Part shown: positions 1 to 12,003 of the stretch, in pieces
Numbering within the stretch: the stretch's first letter is position 1
Layout: every line of letters starts with the position of its first letter
Assembly (NCBI RefSeq): GCF_026151205.1
Contig: NC_087074.1
Location: 11,193,226-11,257,225, forward strand
Direction: 5' to 3'
DNA: 64,000 nt
Source: Bolinopsis microptera
Lineage: Eukaryota > Ctenophora > Tentaculata > Lobata > Bolinopsidae
Notes under the pieces: generated by a model
The model's database searches: none
Seen by the model: the letters and a program-made list of their open reading frames with translations, nothing else
Told to the model about the DNA's origin: nothing
Position numbers and translations under genes: made by a program

Positions 1-944
1 GCAATACTACCTGGTTTCGTTAATTACTGGTACAAGGATGGTACTCCACCAGCATGTCCAGCAAGTACCACGTCCGGTTTCTATGTACACAAAATATTAA
101 AAGTTCATGCACAAAAATGTTGATACCTTCATTAGCTGCTACTCCAGATGTTAAAAGGCACGCCACGGTTAAGATCATCATGTTCTTGAAAAGTGTCACG
201 AGATATTTTCTACGGACCCTCTTTATAAGTCTGCTCCGCCAATATAAAGATATAACTGTACAGTGCTGTTCAGAACTTGAAATAAAAGTTTTATACTTGA
301 TATATCATGGCTTACAGATAGTTCAACAGAAGCAAAGGTCAAAGATATATTTGTGTTGTGGGACCTCAAAGCAAGGAGACAAGCAAGTATTAGGTTTGGG
401 TCACGTGGTGTTGAATCTAAACCAATCACAAAGTATCATAACTGTTAAGAGGTTCGGATTGGTGAGAGTACGAACATGAGTTGTTCTTATCGATACCAGA
501 GGAATTGTCATTAGTATCTTAGTTTATCATGAGTGGAGCTAGTATATTCACAATACAAATGCCCGTCCAAATTCATACAACGCAAAATTGTCACAGATCG
601 TCTAAAGACTAATCAATCTCAGGATGGTTACGGATAATGATCATAGACATGACCAAGACAAAGTCAACCCCCCGTCTGTGCTCATGTTATGAAACTGGGT
701 ACTGGTTATCGTTCATACTTACACTAGTAATCTTAGCTGTGGAGTAGATTTGTCTAGAGTAACGGAATTATAGTCTCCTCACAAAGCAGCAGACTGTCTA
801 GATCGCTGGACGATCTAGAAGAGGTGCTTCTCGATAAGGCTAACAACTTCGTAACTATTGAGGGAGGGGCCGGGGATTTGTTCAGTTGGACGAAGTACTC
901 TTTTCAGGGTTAGATGTTATGGAGAGGTCTCATACGAGGTGATA
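1..944. other. unassigned left edge, no gene recognised
   Basis: The first 123 bases are open in plus frame 1 and spell a residue mix that could be coding (WYKDGTPPACP), ending at a TGA at 121-123. There is no splice context to the left because the window starts here, so it may be the end of an exon or chance. I see nothing recognisable in the rest of this stretch on either strand. Confidence 0.3.
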
Positions 945-948
945 TCCA

Positions 949-1072
949 TAAGGTGGTCTCATACCAGGTGGTTTCATACCATGTGGTCACATACCAGGTG
1001 GTCCCATACCATGTGGTCACATACCAGGTGGTCCCATACCATGTGGTCACATACCAGGTGGTCCCATACCTA
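949..1072. repeat. 30-bp tandem repeat (two 15-bp halves)
   Basis: The halves tggtcacataccagg and tggtcccataccatg alternate about four times. The unit length is a multiple of three, so the array is open in more than one frame and gives low-complexity WSHTR/VVSYQ-type peptides. These are not genes. Confidence 0.85.
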
Positions 1073-1187
1073 TCCTACTTCTCCTTGAAGGGTATTTTAA
1101 CGCTATTGATTGATAGTAAGCAGTTACATCACTGCTTGGAGTGTGATAACATGTTTTGATGTTTTATCCAACGAGTTTGACGATTTG

Positions 1188-1364
1188 GATATAAATATAT
1201 AACGAGTTACATAATATATAACGAGTTACATAATATATAACGAGTTACATAATATATAACGAGTTACATAATATATAACAAGTTACATAATATATAACGA
1301 GTTACATAATATATAACGAGTTAAATAATATTATATAACAAGTTACATAGGGGGGGGGGGGGGG
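1188..1364. repeat. AT-rich 19-bp tandem repeat ending in a G tract
   Basis: About eight copies of a unit close to ataatatataacgagttac are followed directly by a run of 15 G at 1350-1364. The last copies are imperfect (aacaag for aacgag, an inserted tta). Confidence 0.85.
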
Positions 1365-1554
1365 CAACGCCCTAAAAGGCCCTAGACGCATCGAAAATCC
1401 GAAAAGGGCCCTAGAAATCGGGGCTTTTTGGGGCCTTTTGGGGCCTTTTGACCCTGACCACTAATTGATAGTGTTTATGGACCATAATCTCCATGTAAAT
1501 ACACTCAAATAAACATAAAAGTACTGTGCAAGTAGTCAGATAATATCATTAAAG

Positions 1555-1914
1555 GGTTCTTTTGCGATAGTCAAAACGCGACAACTAGCGCTGGATGGCG
1601 ACAACTAGCGCTATCCAGCGCTAGTTGTCGCTATCCAGCGCTAGTTGTCGCTATCCAGTGCTGAATAACGCTGGCCAGCGCAAAATATATATGTTCGATA
1701 ATTGTCGCTATCCAGCACTAGTTGTCGCTGGCTATGCGACACTGTCGCACGCGATAGTTTGCGATGGTCAGCGCAACTGGCCATCGCAGAAATCAGTTCG
1801 ATAACTAGCGCTGGATAGCGACAACTAGCGCTGGATGGCGACAACTAGCGCTGGATAGCGCTAGTTGTCGCCACCCAGCGCTAGTTGTCGCGTTTTGACT
1901 ATCGCAAAAGAACC
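1555..1914. mobile_element. foldback element with internal palindromic units
   Basis: Both ends carry the same arm in opposite orientation: ggttcttttgcgatagtcaa at the left and its reverse complement at 1895-1914. The arms run on into short units made of gcgacaac, tagcgctggat and their complements, so much of the interior can also pair with itself. I see no coding capacity and no clear target-site duplication. It resembles a nonautonomous foldback element; the superfamily is not determined. Confidence 0.7.
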
Positions 1915-1965
1915 GCAAATTGTCCATTAGGTGTTTTAAAAGTGTTGATAGTCTGATGTAATTGG

Positions 1966-4113
1966 ACCATTGATCTCTGTGTTTGATTAGTGTTCCTCGG
2001 AAGACTTCTTTATCTCTTTATCTCTGTGTTTGTTTAGTGCTCCTCAGGAGACTTCTTTATCTCTTTATCTCTGTGTTTGTTTAGTGCTCCTCAGAAGACT
2101 CCTATATCTCTTGATCTCTGTGTTTGTTTAGTGCTCCTCAGAAGACTTCTTTATCTCTTTATCTCTGTGTTTGTTTAGTGTTCCTCAGAAGACTTCTTTA
2201 TCTCTTGATCTCTGTGTTCGTTTAGTGCTCCTCAGAAGACTTCTTTATCTCTTGATCTCTGTGTTTGTTTAGTGCTCCTCAGAAGACTTCTTTATCTCTT
2301 GATCTCTGTGTTTGTTTAGTGCTCCTCAGAAGACTTCTTTATCTCTTGATCTCTGTGTTTGTTTAGTGCTCCTCAGGAGACTTCTTTATCTCTTTATCTC
2401 TGTGTTTGTTTAGTGCTCCTCAGAAGACTTCTTTATCTCTTGATCTCTGTGTTTGTTTAGTGCTCCTCAGAAGACTTCTTTATCTCTTTATCTCTGTGTT
2501 TGTTTAGTGTTCCTCGGAAGACTTCTTTATCTCTTGATCTCTGTGTTTGTTTAGTGTTCCTCGGAAAACTTCTTTATCTCTTTATCTCTGTGTTTGTTAA
2601 GTTTATCTTTTTAATTTAAAAAAAAAAGAGAGGCTGGGCCAAGATAGCCCACGAGAGGATAGCATTGAGATGCTCTGCCTATTTCTGGGGGAAGACTTCT
2701 TTATCTCTTGATCTCTGTGTTTGTTTAGTGCTCCTCAGAAGACTTCTTTATCTCTTGATCTCTGTGTTTGTTTAGTGCTCCTCAGAAGACTTCTTTATCT
2801 CTTGATCTCTGTGTTTGTTTAGTGCTCCTCAGGAGACTTCTTTATCTCTTGATCTCTGTGTTTGTTTAGTGCTCCTCAGAAGACTTCTTTATCTCTTGAT
2901 CTCTGTGTTTGTTTAGTGCTCCTCAGGAGACTTCTTTATCTCTTGATCTCTGTGTTTGTTTAGTGTTCCTCGGAAGACTTCTTTATCTCTTTATCTCTGT
3001 GTTTGTTAAGTTTAAAAAAAAAAAAAAAAAAAAAAAGAGAGGCTGGGCCAAAATAGCTCACGAGAGGATAGCATTGAGATGCTCTGCCTACCTCTGGGGG
3101 AAGACTTCTTTATATCTTGATCTCTGTGTTTGTTTAGTGCTCCTCAGAAGACTTCTTTATCTCTTGATCTCTGTGTTTGTTTAGTGCTCCTCAGAAGACT
3201 CCTATATCTCTTGATCTCTGTGTTTGTTTAGTGTTCATCAGAAGACTTCTTTATCTCTTGATCTCTGTGTTTGTTTAGTGTTCATCAGAAGACTTCTTTA
3301 TCTCTTGATCTCTGTGTTTGTTTAGTGTTCATCAGAAGACTTCTTTATCTCTTGATCTCTGTGTTTGTTTAGTGTTCATCAGAAGACTTCTTTATCTCTT
3401 GATCTCTGTGTTTGTTTAGTGCTCCTCAGGAGACTTCTTTATCTCTTGATCTCTGTGTTTGTTTAGTGTTCCTCGGAAGACTTCTTTATCTCTTTATCTC
3501 TGTGTTTGTTAAGTTAAAAAAAAAAAAAAAAAAAAAAAGAGAGGCTGGGCCAAAATAGCTCACGAGAGGATAGCATTGAGATGCTCTGCCTACCTCTGGG
3601 GGAAGACTTCTTTATATCTTGATCTCTGTGTTTGTTTAGTGCTCCTCAGAAGACTTCTTTATCTCTTGATCTCTGTGTTTGTTTAGTGCTCCTCAGAAGA
3701 CTCCTATATCTCTTGATCTCTGTGTTTGTTTAGTGTTCATCAGAAGACTTCTTTATCTCTTGATCTCTGTGTTTGTTTAGTGTTCATCAGAAGACTTCTT
3801 TATCTCTTGATCTCTGTGTTTGTTTAGTGTTCATCAGAAGACTTCTTTATCTCTTGATCTCTGTGTTTGTTTACTGCTCCTCAGAAGACTTCTTTATCTC
3901 TTGATCTCTGTGTTTGTTTAGTGCTCCTCAGAAGACTTCTTTATCTCTTGATCTCTGTGTTTGTTTAGTGCTCCTCAGAAGACTTCTTTATCTCTTGATC
4001 TCTGTGTTTGTTTAGTGTTCCTCAGAAGACTTCTTTATCTCTTGATCTCTGTGTTTGATTAGTGCTCCTCAGAAGACTTTTTTATCTCTTGATCTCTGTG
4101 TTTGTTTAGTGTT
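1966..4113. repeat. 47-bp satellite-like array with poly-A junction inserts
   Basis: A 47-bp unit (core gatctctgtgtttgtttagt followed by gctcctcagaagacttcttt) repeats some forty times. Variants include ttcctcgg, ttcatcag and tcttta/tcttga. Three times the array is broken by an A tract of 8-24 bases followed by a segment beginning gagaggctgggccaa (near 2617, 3014 and 3513). The last two breaks are about 500 bp apart and share flanking unit types, so a larger composite unit has itself been duplicated. Short open frames inside are artefacts. Confidence 0.9.
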
Positions 4114-7041
4114 GGGTTCCTTGTGAGATACATTGAAGCATTCTGCAGACTTTTGTAATATCCCTGAAATGGACGGGTAATAATCTTAATATCTAAAATG
4201 AGTTTTGTGAGTATTAATTATGTCTTATTCTTATGTTTACAATAACACTTTTATTTGCAATGTACTGCAGTATGTTAGATATACTATGGCTTCATTAACT
4301 GAGTCAGTCCTAAATTGAAAACAAATTTTAGATTTCGTGTTCCATTACTCTAAATGATTCTAGTTCCACTGTAGGTAAATTGGCGATGTCATAGTTAGCA
4401 AAACATTCGAGACATTTTTCCATAAACTTACATTAATTATCCGTCATGACTACCCTAGTTATACTCAAAAGTTCTGGGATTGTTTGAAGGTTCTTATCTC
4501 GTTACAGTATCTTTTCTCCTGCTTCTATCTTTATCGCACTGAAAGTTTAAAATTTGTTGATATTATTAGAATAGCTAAAATCTACATTTATTTAGTGCTC
4601 CTAGATTATTGTAATACGATTCTAAAATTTTGTCAGCGCCTATCATTATATCTGAGCAACTCAAGAACTGAATGTTGATGGTTTATTTACCCCCAGATTT
4701 TGTACTTTCACTCGTCCGATTAAGACAGCAGCTGATAGTATTACAGGTCATCTCTTCCACTGCTACATTACAGAGTTCGTCTTTTATGATGTGGGTAGGC
4801 ACTCTGAAATGGTTAGCGAAAGTCAAAAATAGCATTGGTTTCAAGTCAGACCGCAAATTATACAATTAGTTCAGCGTGCCAATTTGAATTAACAGTAAAC
4901 AGTCCTACATTTAAGTAGATTTTTGATAGATTTTAGAAAATATTTAACTACTATTTTACACACATACTTCTGTCACAGGACTGCATCTTGATTCTTGTTG
5001 ACAACGATGTTCAGATCAGTTCCACAAAAGTGCGAACTGTTCTAGAATATCCCTGAGAGGTTACAGGTTGAAGTCAATTTAAAATAAGATGGTTGAACTA
5101 TTAAATATCACACCGAAATAAGCTACCAGGATAGTTGCAGTTTGACAATTTCAGACTTGTTTACAGAAAAGCGGGTATTAGATAATATGCAAATAAGTAT
5201 AATTTATTACTTACTTACCCCAGAATTTGTGTCCATGTCTTTAAATTTTGAACACTGTTTAGTTACATTGTTTCTAAAAGCAGATATAAATTAATCGTGT
5301 TTGTTTTTCATAAGCTCTGAAATAATTAGCACAATAAAAACTACCGATCTCAATTAAACCGCAAACTGAGCCATCTAAGAAATTAACTAGATAAGTCCAG
5401 TTAACGTGATACTTACCATTGATAAGCCAGTCTATCAATCCAAATAATGTGGTAATGTAAGGAGTAGTACTTTCTCTTTTTGTGCGCGTCTTTTCAAGAG
5501 CGGTCCTGAGTTGGCAGATTGTTAGAGAATTTATATCAGACAGACTGATCACCCCACTTGTCATATATTATTATATATATCACTTGTTTACATAATATAT
5601 ATTATTGCAAGAAAGTATCTTGGAGTTAGATAAAAACGTATCATTAAACTATGGGTCAATTTTATTTATAATGCATAATCTCGCTGGTATTCAAACAAGA
5701 AAATGCCAAAAGATGAGCAACTAAACTTACGTTTTTGCCTTTTCTAATCTGGGCAACTTATTGATCCTATTATATTAATTTTTGAAATCGTCTGCAGCTC
5801 TGCAGAATCGTCTCAGACCCCTGTAAATATAAATAGCAATTAAATCTTAACATTTGTTTTTTATGATTTTGAGGGACCAATTGACTGACAATCATGTACA
5901 GTATCAGTAGAGCCTATGGTCAGACTTTTGAGGCCACGGAGTTACAGATCCCGGGCTTCACCGGTCCCCTCGGTAGTCACACAAATATTTAGCCCAAAAA
6001 TGCAGAACCTCATTAACATGCCCAAAAACTGACTTTCGAGGGTCTTACTCCTGAGCTCGTATACAAAAACCAAATTTGGAATTTTTCGGAACATCAAACA
6101 TTTTTTCAACATATCAATTTTTTCAAAAATTAGGTTTGGTGATCTAGGTGTTTAAAAGATTGTTTAAGTATAAAATTTTATTTCGCACTTAAGTTTATGA
6201 TAGAATTTTAAATTTAGCTGCCAAATTCAGAATCTTTGGCTATGGTCCATGCTGGAAAACGGCATTTGTGGGCCAAAGCATTAGCGTGGTTACCTTGCTG
6301 GCACCAATGGGCACTGGGTCTGCAACCCCTTAAGAAATTTGGTATTGTCGTTCAACTACTAACTCGAAATCAAGATGAATCACGAATCAAGTTTCACGAA
6401 TATTTATTTTGTACAATTTTGGTGTCAGATCTTATCACACACATTCACCAAATTCATATCCTCATGTATATATCTCTTTTGAATTTTGATTGAAAGTAAG
6501 AAAAAGATAATTGATAAGGTATAAAAACTTAAAAACAAAAATAAATACTCCCTGTGGTTTTAAATTTTGTAAACTATTTTTAGCTCTATGATACAGACAA
6601 CAAGATAACTTCACTCAGAACATTCCAAAGAAGTATCACCCCTTATCCAGTGTCCGCAGTCATCAAGATCAGTCAGTCGTGTACGGGAAGCTAAGGTGCA
6701 CATAAATAGTCCGCTCTGGAAAATGTATTTAGCTTGTTGTACAACTTGAATTTACTGTAATCTACTGTATTATCCAGATATTTATGTAACGTAATTCTAG
6801 TTTTCTGCAAAGACCATGAACTTTTAAATTCTTAAAGAAAGAAGCGCCAGCAATTCAGTCATAACTCCATGTAATGTCAGAATAAAAAGAACTTAAATTC
6901 TGATTACTTTATGGATAGGGGAACATTTTGGGGGAAATTTTGGGGAAAATTTTGGACTTTTTTTCTAGGCTGTATTAAGCAATATGAAATCAATAGTAAA
7001 TTCTAACTTATTTTCATTATTTTATAAACTATGCAACTTAC
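4114..7041. other. non-coding stretch, nothing firm
   Basis: AT-rich sequence without a supported gene. A minus-strand open stretch at 5274-5564 ends near a good donor (AATG then GTAAGT) and could hide an exon, but I found no partner exon. Around 4600 a plus-frame LLDYCNTIL resembles the LDYCN motif of LINE reverse transcriptases, which is too little to annotate. Confidence 0.5.
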
Positions 7042-7216
7042 AACTAGGACAACTAAGTTGAACTTGTTGGATTCCTGTGGTACAGGTTACCTCGCTGGTC
7101 CCTTTTTTGAGAGCTCCAGAGTCCGAACACGTCACTTCCACCTTGGTTCCTGGAACTACTGGGAATTGTGATGATGTCATGATCCTACTTTCTATTATTA
7201 AACCTCCAGTTCAGTG
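7042..7216 (-). pseudogene. relic sushi (CCP) exon
   Basis: Read on the minus strand, the middle and end match the intact sushi exon at 8614-8805: QFPVVPGT, then VEVTCSDS, then a TSEVTCT-like segment, finishing at a donor-like GTAAGT. The first part is out of frame with the rest. The region corresponding to the first cysteine meets stop codons in the frames that fit, and the exon is 175 bp against 192 bp for the intact copy. This is a duplicated sushi module that has decayed. It lies downstream of the other exons of the same gene, so it may once have been its next module. Confidence 0.6.
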
Positions 7217-8157
7217 CTGTTATCCTAACTACCATAATATCATCATACTGATAATTATCACTCACAATCAATATTTTTAAAATAACATACATAGTTGTCA
7301 CTTACATAGTGTGTATTAAATGTGGAGCCCGTCTTGTCTGTGGTCAGAGGTCATCCTAATCCTCTTTTGTGAAGTATGAGTGGAAGTAAAGTTGGATCTT
7401 GAGCAGCATTTCCTTTAGACTCTATATCTTTCGAGCAGCATCTTCTCTAGACTCTATATCTCTTGAGCAGCATTTCTACATCTCATCTTGAGCAATGAGC
7501 AGCGGTTCTGCATCTCATCCTGTCTAGTAACTGGATAATACTGTATATTGGATACTCAGAATCTACCTGGCTGCTGAAAAATTAAGTCAATTATCTATGT
7601 TATCATAATATCTTGTACTGATCACTTATCTACTAAAATTAAAAAGGCTGATATCCTGTGCTTTACCAGATCATTTATTAATGTAAAGTTATTTTTAAAT
7701 ATCCAAAACGTATGACAAGAATTGACTTTCCTCTTTTAACGAGGTTGTCTCCGTGTTGTTTGAGCGATCGTTTTCTCAGTAATATCAGCATCTCGTGAAG
7801 ATTCTTTTTAAGCGTCTTGGAATCCTTCTTTTAGGATAAATAAGATAAATGTTATTGGAAAGTAAGCTTAAGAGAACTACAATTATTAGTCTTTATTACT
7901 TATAATAGAATCGAGATATTATGGATTATGACTGATATTTCATATTGTATATATTCTATTTATTAAATTCAATATTTTATTCTCATATTTTTATAACAAC
8001 CTGTTGAGTGTTGAGCTTTCGCTATAATTCATTCTCTGTCACGTGCTTTTATGTGCTTTATCTTAAAGGTCTGTATCTTTAAAACTTGAGTGTTCGTTTA
8101 ATAAGTTTCACTAAGCTACAAAGTACAAACGTATGCTAAAGTTCTACTTAGTTTAGT

Positions 8158-8318
8158 ACTGTAAAACCCCGAATTAGCGCGCGTCGATTTATCGTGTCTC
8201 AATTTACTTCAAACCCCCCCCCCCCCGATTTACCGCAAACCCCCGATTTACCGCAAACACCAATTCACCGCAGATGTCTTTTTTCCCCCAAACTCCGCGG
8301 TAAATCGGGGTTTAATTT
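8158..8318. mobile_element. small foldback (MITE-like) repeat with a C tract
   Basis: The left end (aaaaccccgaattagcg) is mirrored by cgcggtaaatcggggttt at 8297-8314. Inside are three further versions of cccgatttaccgcaaa and a run of about 14 C near 8213. There is no coding capacity. Confidence 0.5.
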
Positions 8319-8613
8319 GTTAATTGTAGAAGGGAACACTAAAGTACTACATTACAAACAAGTCTGTTTTATAAATTAAGTGATATCTGAGTTAAAGATA
8401 ACGAACTGTAAGTTGGATCCGGGATCATGTCATACGTTGACCGGGATATGCAGCCGCGACGCAATTGTTCTCAGCGCGGATTAGCGTAGCAATTCTGACC
8501 ACTTTTGGGTATCATTTTTGTTGGCCATCCCACCTCCAATAGTACTTACCCTTTCCTTTCTGATCTTAAAATTATCGCTCTTTTATGTTTAGGATATTCC
8601 TCGTTGAACTTAC

Positions 8614-8805
8614 TTGGGATTGAACAACTAGGTTCTTTTGAGTGAGTGAATTCGGTTCCTGAGGTGCAGGTCACTTTACTGCTTCCTTTGTTGAGAGCTT
8701 CAGAGTCAGAACAAGTCACTTCCACCACAGTTCCTGGGACTACTGGAAACTGTGTTGCTGTTCTAATCGTACTTGTCCACTCAGCCTTCAGTCCAGTGCA
8801 GCTCA
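8614..8805 (-). CDS. sushi (CCP) domain exon
   Basis: 192 bp, phase 1 in and phase 2 out, between a CTACAG acceptor and a CAA/GTAAGT donor. The residues SCTGLKAEW, VEVTCSDSEAL, KVTCTSG and EPSCSIP give the four-cysteine spacing of a sushi module, a fold used in complement-like and adhesion proteins. The exon that should follow in phase 2 was not found; the nearest candidate is the relic copy at 7042-7216. Confidence 0.65.
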
Positions 8806-9054
8806 CTGTAGATATTATATCGTATTAAATCACCTTGAACTGATTAATTTGGTTATATTTTTAAAGGGTTATTTTGACAGTTGACGCTGTACTGTCAATT
8901 TATTTTGTTTCCTCGCATCAACTCAAACCCTGTCAAACATAACTAAAACGTCGCTTACTTGAGTCTCAAATACTGTGTACAGTTTATATTTATTACTATT
9001 TTATTTTTATCGCACAATTAATTGAAACATAGCAATAATACAAGTTAATCTTAC

Positions 9055-9150
9055 CACAGGCAGTTTTGTCAGGGTTTGGTGTCCATCCTGCGTCACATGT
9101 CTCACAGCTTGACATAGTAACATTCCGATATGCTCCTTCTCCACACGGCT
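9055..9150 (-). CDS. cysteine-rich exon, 96-bp type, copy 3
   Basis: 32 codons, phase 1-1, intact and the most diverged of the three copies (AYRNVTMSS, GWTPNPD). It joins in phase to the sushi exon at 8614-8805. Confidence 0.6.
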
Positions 9151-9467
9151 CTGAAATTATAACGTTATAATTGGCACAGGGGTCAGGAAGATAAGAAAAT
9201 CGTTATATAAGTACAGTTCAAACGTGTTACAATAACCTTAGATAAACAATATGTGACAAATTAGATATCAACGCATTCCACGGTTTTTTTATAGAATTAT
9301 TACCACCCAGACTCTTACGGTTCTAATGTTCTCGTGCCACGAATTTGCCTTCTTGATTCTAAGCCCAATCTGGCACCTTATTCTTATCCCGTCTCCACCC
9401 TTACCATATCTTAACCCATGATATAATCATCTCAGCTCGGTTCTTCATTCTTGTTAACAATTCTTAC

Positions 9468-9610
9468 CACATTTTGTTCTCCCTGAGTTTCGTTCCTGGC
9501 CAGGGTCACAAGTTGCACACAAGGCTGCTCCTTCTGAACTGATCATATTATCAGGACATTCTTCACACGTGTTATATTAATATTCTTGTAGCTTCCAGCT
9601 GGACATAGCT
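9468..9610 (-). pseudogene. cysteine-rich exon, 144-bp type, copy 3, frameshifted
   Basis: Both splice sites are kept, but the exon is 143 bp against 144 in the two sister copies. The loss lies in the AATATTAATATAACACG stretch, before the CEECP part, and leads to an early stop. If transcribed, it would have to be skipped; skipping keeps phase 1-1 in the flanking exons. Confidence 0.6.
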
Positions 9611-9997
9611 CTGAAGAATTAGGAAATCTTTAAGCAACAATTCATTTGAACTACCTAAGATATTGAGAGTACCAATATCCTCGTTAATCGTTATTATATA
9701 AGCATTTAAGTACAGTTCAGATGTGTTACAACTTACAATAACATTAGATAAACAATATGTGAAAAATTAAATATCTACATGCAACCACGGTTTTCTGATA
9801 GAATAGTAGAATTATTCCCACCCAGACTCTTACGGTTCTTGTCTTTTCGTACCACGTATTTGCCTTTTTGATTCTAAACCCTATCTGGCGCCTTATCCTT
9901 ATCCCGTCTTAACCCTTACCCTATCTTTGCCCATCTATATTATATATATATATATAGATATAATCATCTCAGTTCGGTTCTTGTTAACAATTCTTAC

Positions 9998-10141
9998 CAC
10001 ATTTAGTTCTCCCTGAGTTTCTTTCCTGGCCAAGTTGACAAGTTGTACACAAGGCTGCTCCTTCTGAACTGATCGTGTTATCAGGACATTCTTCGCATGT
10101 GATCATATCAATGTTCTTGAAACTTCCAGCTGGACATGGCT
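9998..10141 (-). CDS. cysteine-rich exon, 144-bp type, copy 2
   Basis: 48 codons, phase 1-1, intact. It reads PCPAGSFKNIDMITCEECP and then continues to a CTTC pair and KCG before the GTAAGA donor. The flanking intron is shared with the neighbouring copies. Confidence 0.6.
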
Positions 10142-10299
10142 CTGAAGAATTAGGAATTCTTTAAGCAGCAGATCGTTTGAACTATGTTATTAAGAAGTTA
10201 TTGTGAGTACCAATATACTCGGTTTTCATTCTAAATCACAGTGAATTCAAATTTAAAACATAACAATAATATTCAATATAAGCTTTAAAGTTATCTTAC

Positions 10300-10395
10300 C
10301 ACAGGCTGTTTTGTCAGAGTTTGGTGTCAATCCAGCGTCACATGTCTCACAGCTTGTCATAGCATCATTCCGATATGTTCCTTCTACACACGGCT
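10300..10395 (-). CDS. cysteine-rich exon, 96-bp type, copy 2
   Basis: Same borders, phase and layout as the exon at 11049-11144 and exactly 749 bp away from it. The main difference is PCVEG in place of PCGEG. It is intact. Confidence 0.6.
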
Positions 10396-10746
10396 CTGGA
10401 ATTATAACGTTACAACTGGCAAATCGTAGTGGAAAGGTGGAAGATAAGAAAATCGTTATTATATAAGTATTTAAGTACAGTTCAGATGTGTTACAATAAC
10501 ATTAGATAAACAATATGTGAAAAATTAAATATCCACATGCAACCACGGTTTTCTGATAGAATTATTACCACCCAGACTCTTACGGTTCTTGTCTTTTCGT
10601 ACCACGAATTTGCCTTCTTGATTCTAAACCCTATCTGGCGCCTTATCCTTATCCCGTCTTAACCCTTACCCTATCTTTGCCCATCTATATTCTATATAAT
10701 ATATAGATCTAATCATCTCAGCTCGGTTCTTGTTAACAATTCTTAC

Positions 10747-10890
10747 CACATTTAGTTCTCCCTGAGTTTCTTTCCTGGCCAAGTTGACAAGTTGTACACA
10801 AGGCTGCTCCTTCTGAACTGATCGTCTTATCAGGACATTCTTCACATGTGTTCATATCAATGTTCTTGAAACTTCCAGCTGGACATGGCT
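10747..10890 (-). CDS. cysteine-rich exon, 144-bp type, copy 1
   Basis: Phase 1-1, 48 codons. It reads PCPAGSFKNID, then TCEECPD, then a LCTTCQ-type pair of cysteines and a closing KCG. It lies 749 bp from its sister at 9998-10141 with near-identical intron sequence, so exon and intron were duplicated together. Confidence 0.6.
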
Positions 10891-11048
10891 CTGAAGAATT
10901 AGGAATTCTTTAAGCAGCAGATCGTTTGAACTATCTTATTAAAAAGTTATTGTGAGTACCAATATCCTCGGTTTTCATTCTATAGCACAGTGAATTCAAA
11001 TTTAAAACATAACAATAATATTCAATATAAGCTTTAAAGTTATCTTAC

Positions 11049-11144
11049 CACAGGCTGTTTTGTCAGAGTTTGGTGTCAATCCAGCGTCACATGTCTCACA
11101 GCTTGTCATAGCATCATTCCGATATGTTCCTTCTCCACACGGCT
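11049..11144 (-). CDS. cysteine-rich exon, 96-bp type, copy 1
   Basis: Bounded by CCAG at the 5' side and GTG/GTAAG at the 3' side, phase 1-1, 32 codons. The pattern is PCGEGTYRND, SCETCDAG and a closing TACG, a C-x-x-G...C-x-x-C layout like the GCC2/GCC3 or ephrin-receptor-like cysteine-rich family. It is nearly identical to the exons at 10300-10395 and 9055-9150. Confidence 0.6.
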
Positions 11145-12003
11145 CTGGAATTATAACGTTGCAACTGGCAAATCGTAGTGAAAGATAAGAAAATCGTTAT
11201 TATATAAGTATTTAAGTACAGTTCAGATGTGTTACAATAAGATTAGATTTAAAACAATATGTGAAAAATTAAATATCCACATATTCCACCTTTCCACGGT
11301 TTTTCGAGGAAATTATTGCCACCCATGATACTCTTGCGGTTCATGTCTTCTCGTATCACGAATTTTCCTTCTTGATTCTAAGCCCAATACTAATTCAAAT
11401 TGTGATCAGTCATTGACTCATTAGGGTTAACGCTAAAAATTCGCCTCTTCAACAAACTATGAAGCCCAATTGCACATTGCACAATGCACATACTGTTTAA
11501 ACTCTAAAAAATATATCCTGAGTTTGTTTGGTAAAATACCTTTCTGCTTATGACTATGTGCAAGATATTTTGTAAAAGAATAAAAACATCTGTTTTAATC
11601 GATAATTGTTTCAACCAGTAGCAGCTGAAAATTACTTCTTTCCATGATGTCTACTACAAAATATGCAAGATTTCTAAATTATAATTAGCTGAAATTATAG
11701 TTAGCTAATAGCTATTTTGTATTCCGCTATCGCCAATATACTTATAACTCTACCTTGAATGAATGTGATTGAAAAGTAATTGATAAAATTATGACCACTT
11801 TATTAAGTTATAATTAACAATATGCTAACTATCCTATATCCCATATCCTATATTATATGTGTTTATGTTAAATAACTAAATAACACACTTGAAATTTAGA
11901 CAGAAAACACCTTAATCACGAGCTTACGAGAAAATCAGCAAGTTTGCTTATTCATAAATTAAAGTTATTGTTTGTTAAACCAATGCTTGTTGATAATAGT
12001 CAC

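Noticed and set aside
2909-3184. Short open frame through the 47-bp array
   Set aside because: Repeat-derived, including a poly-lysine run from the A tract.
4484-4678. LINE reverse-transcriptase relic suggested by LLDYCNTIL
   Set aside because: Only one short motif fits and the flanking residues do not continue the family pattern.
5274-5564. Minus-strand exon candidate
   Set aside because: The donor is good, but no acceptor, partner exon or family is recognisable.
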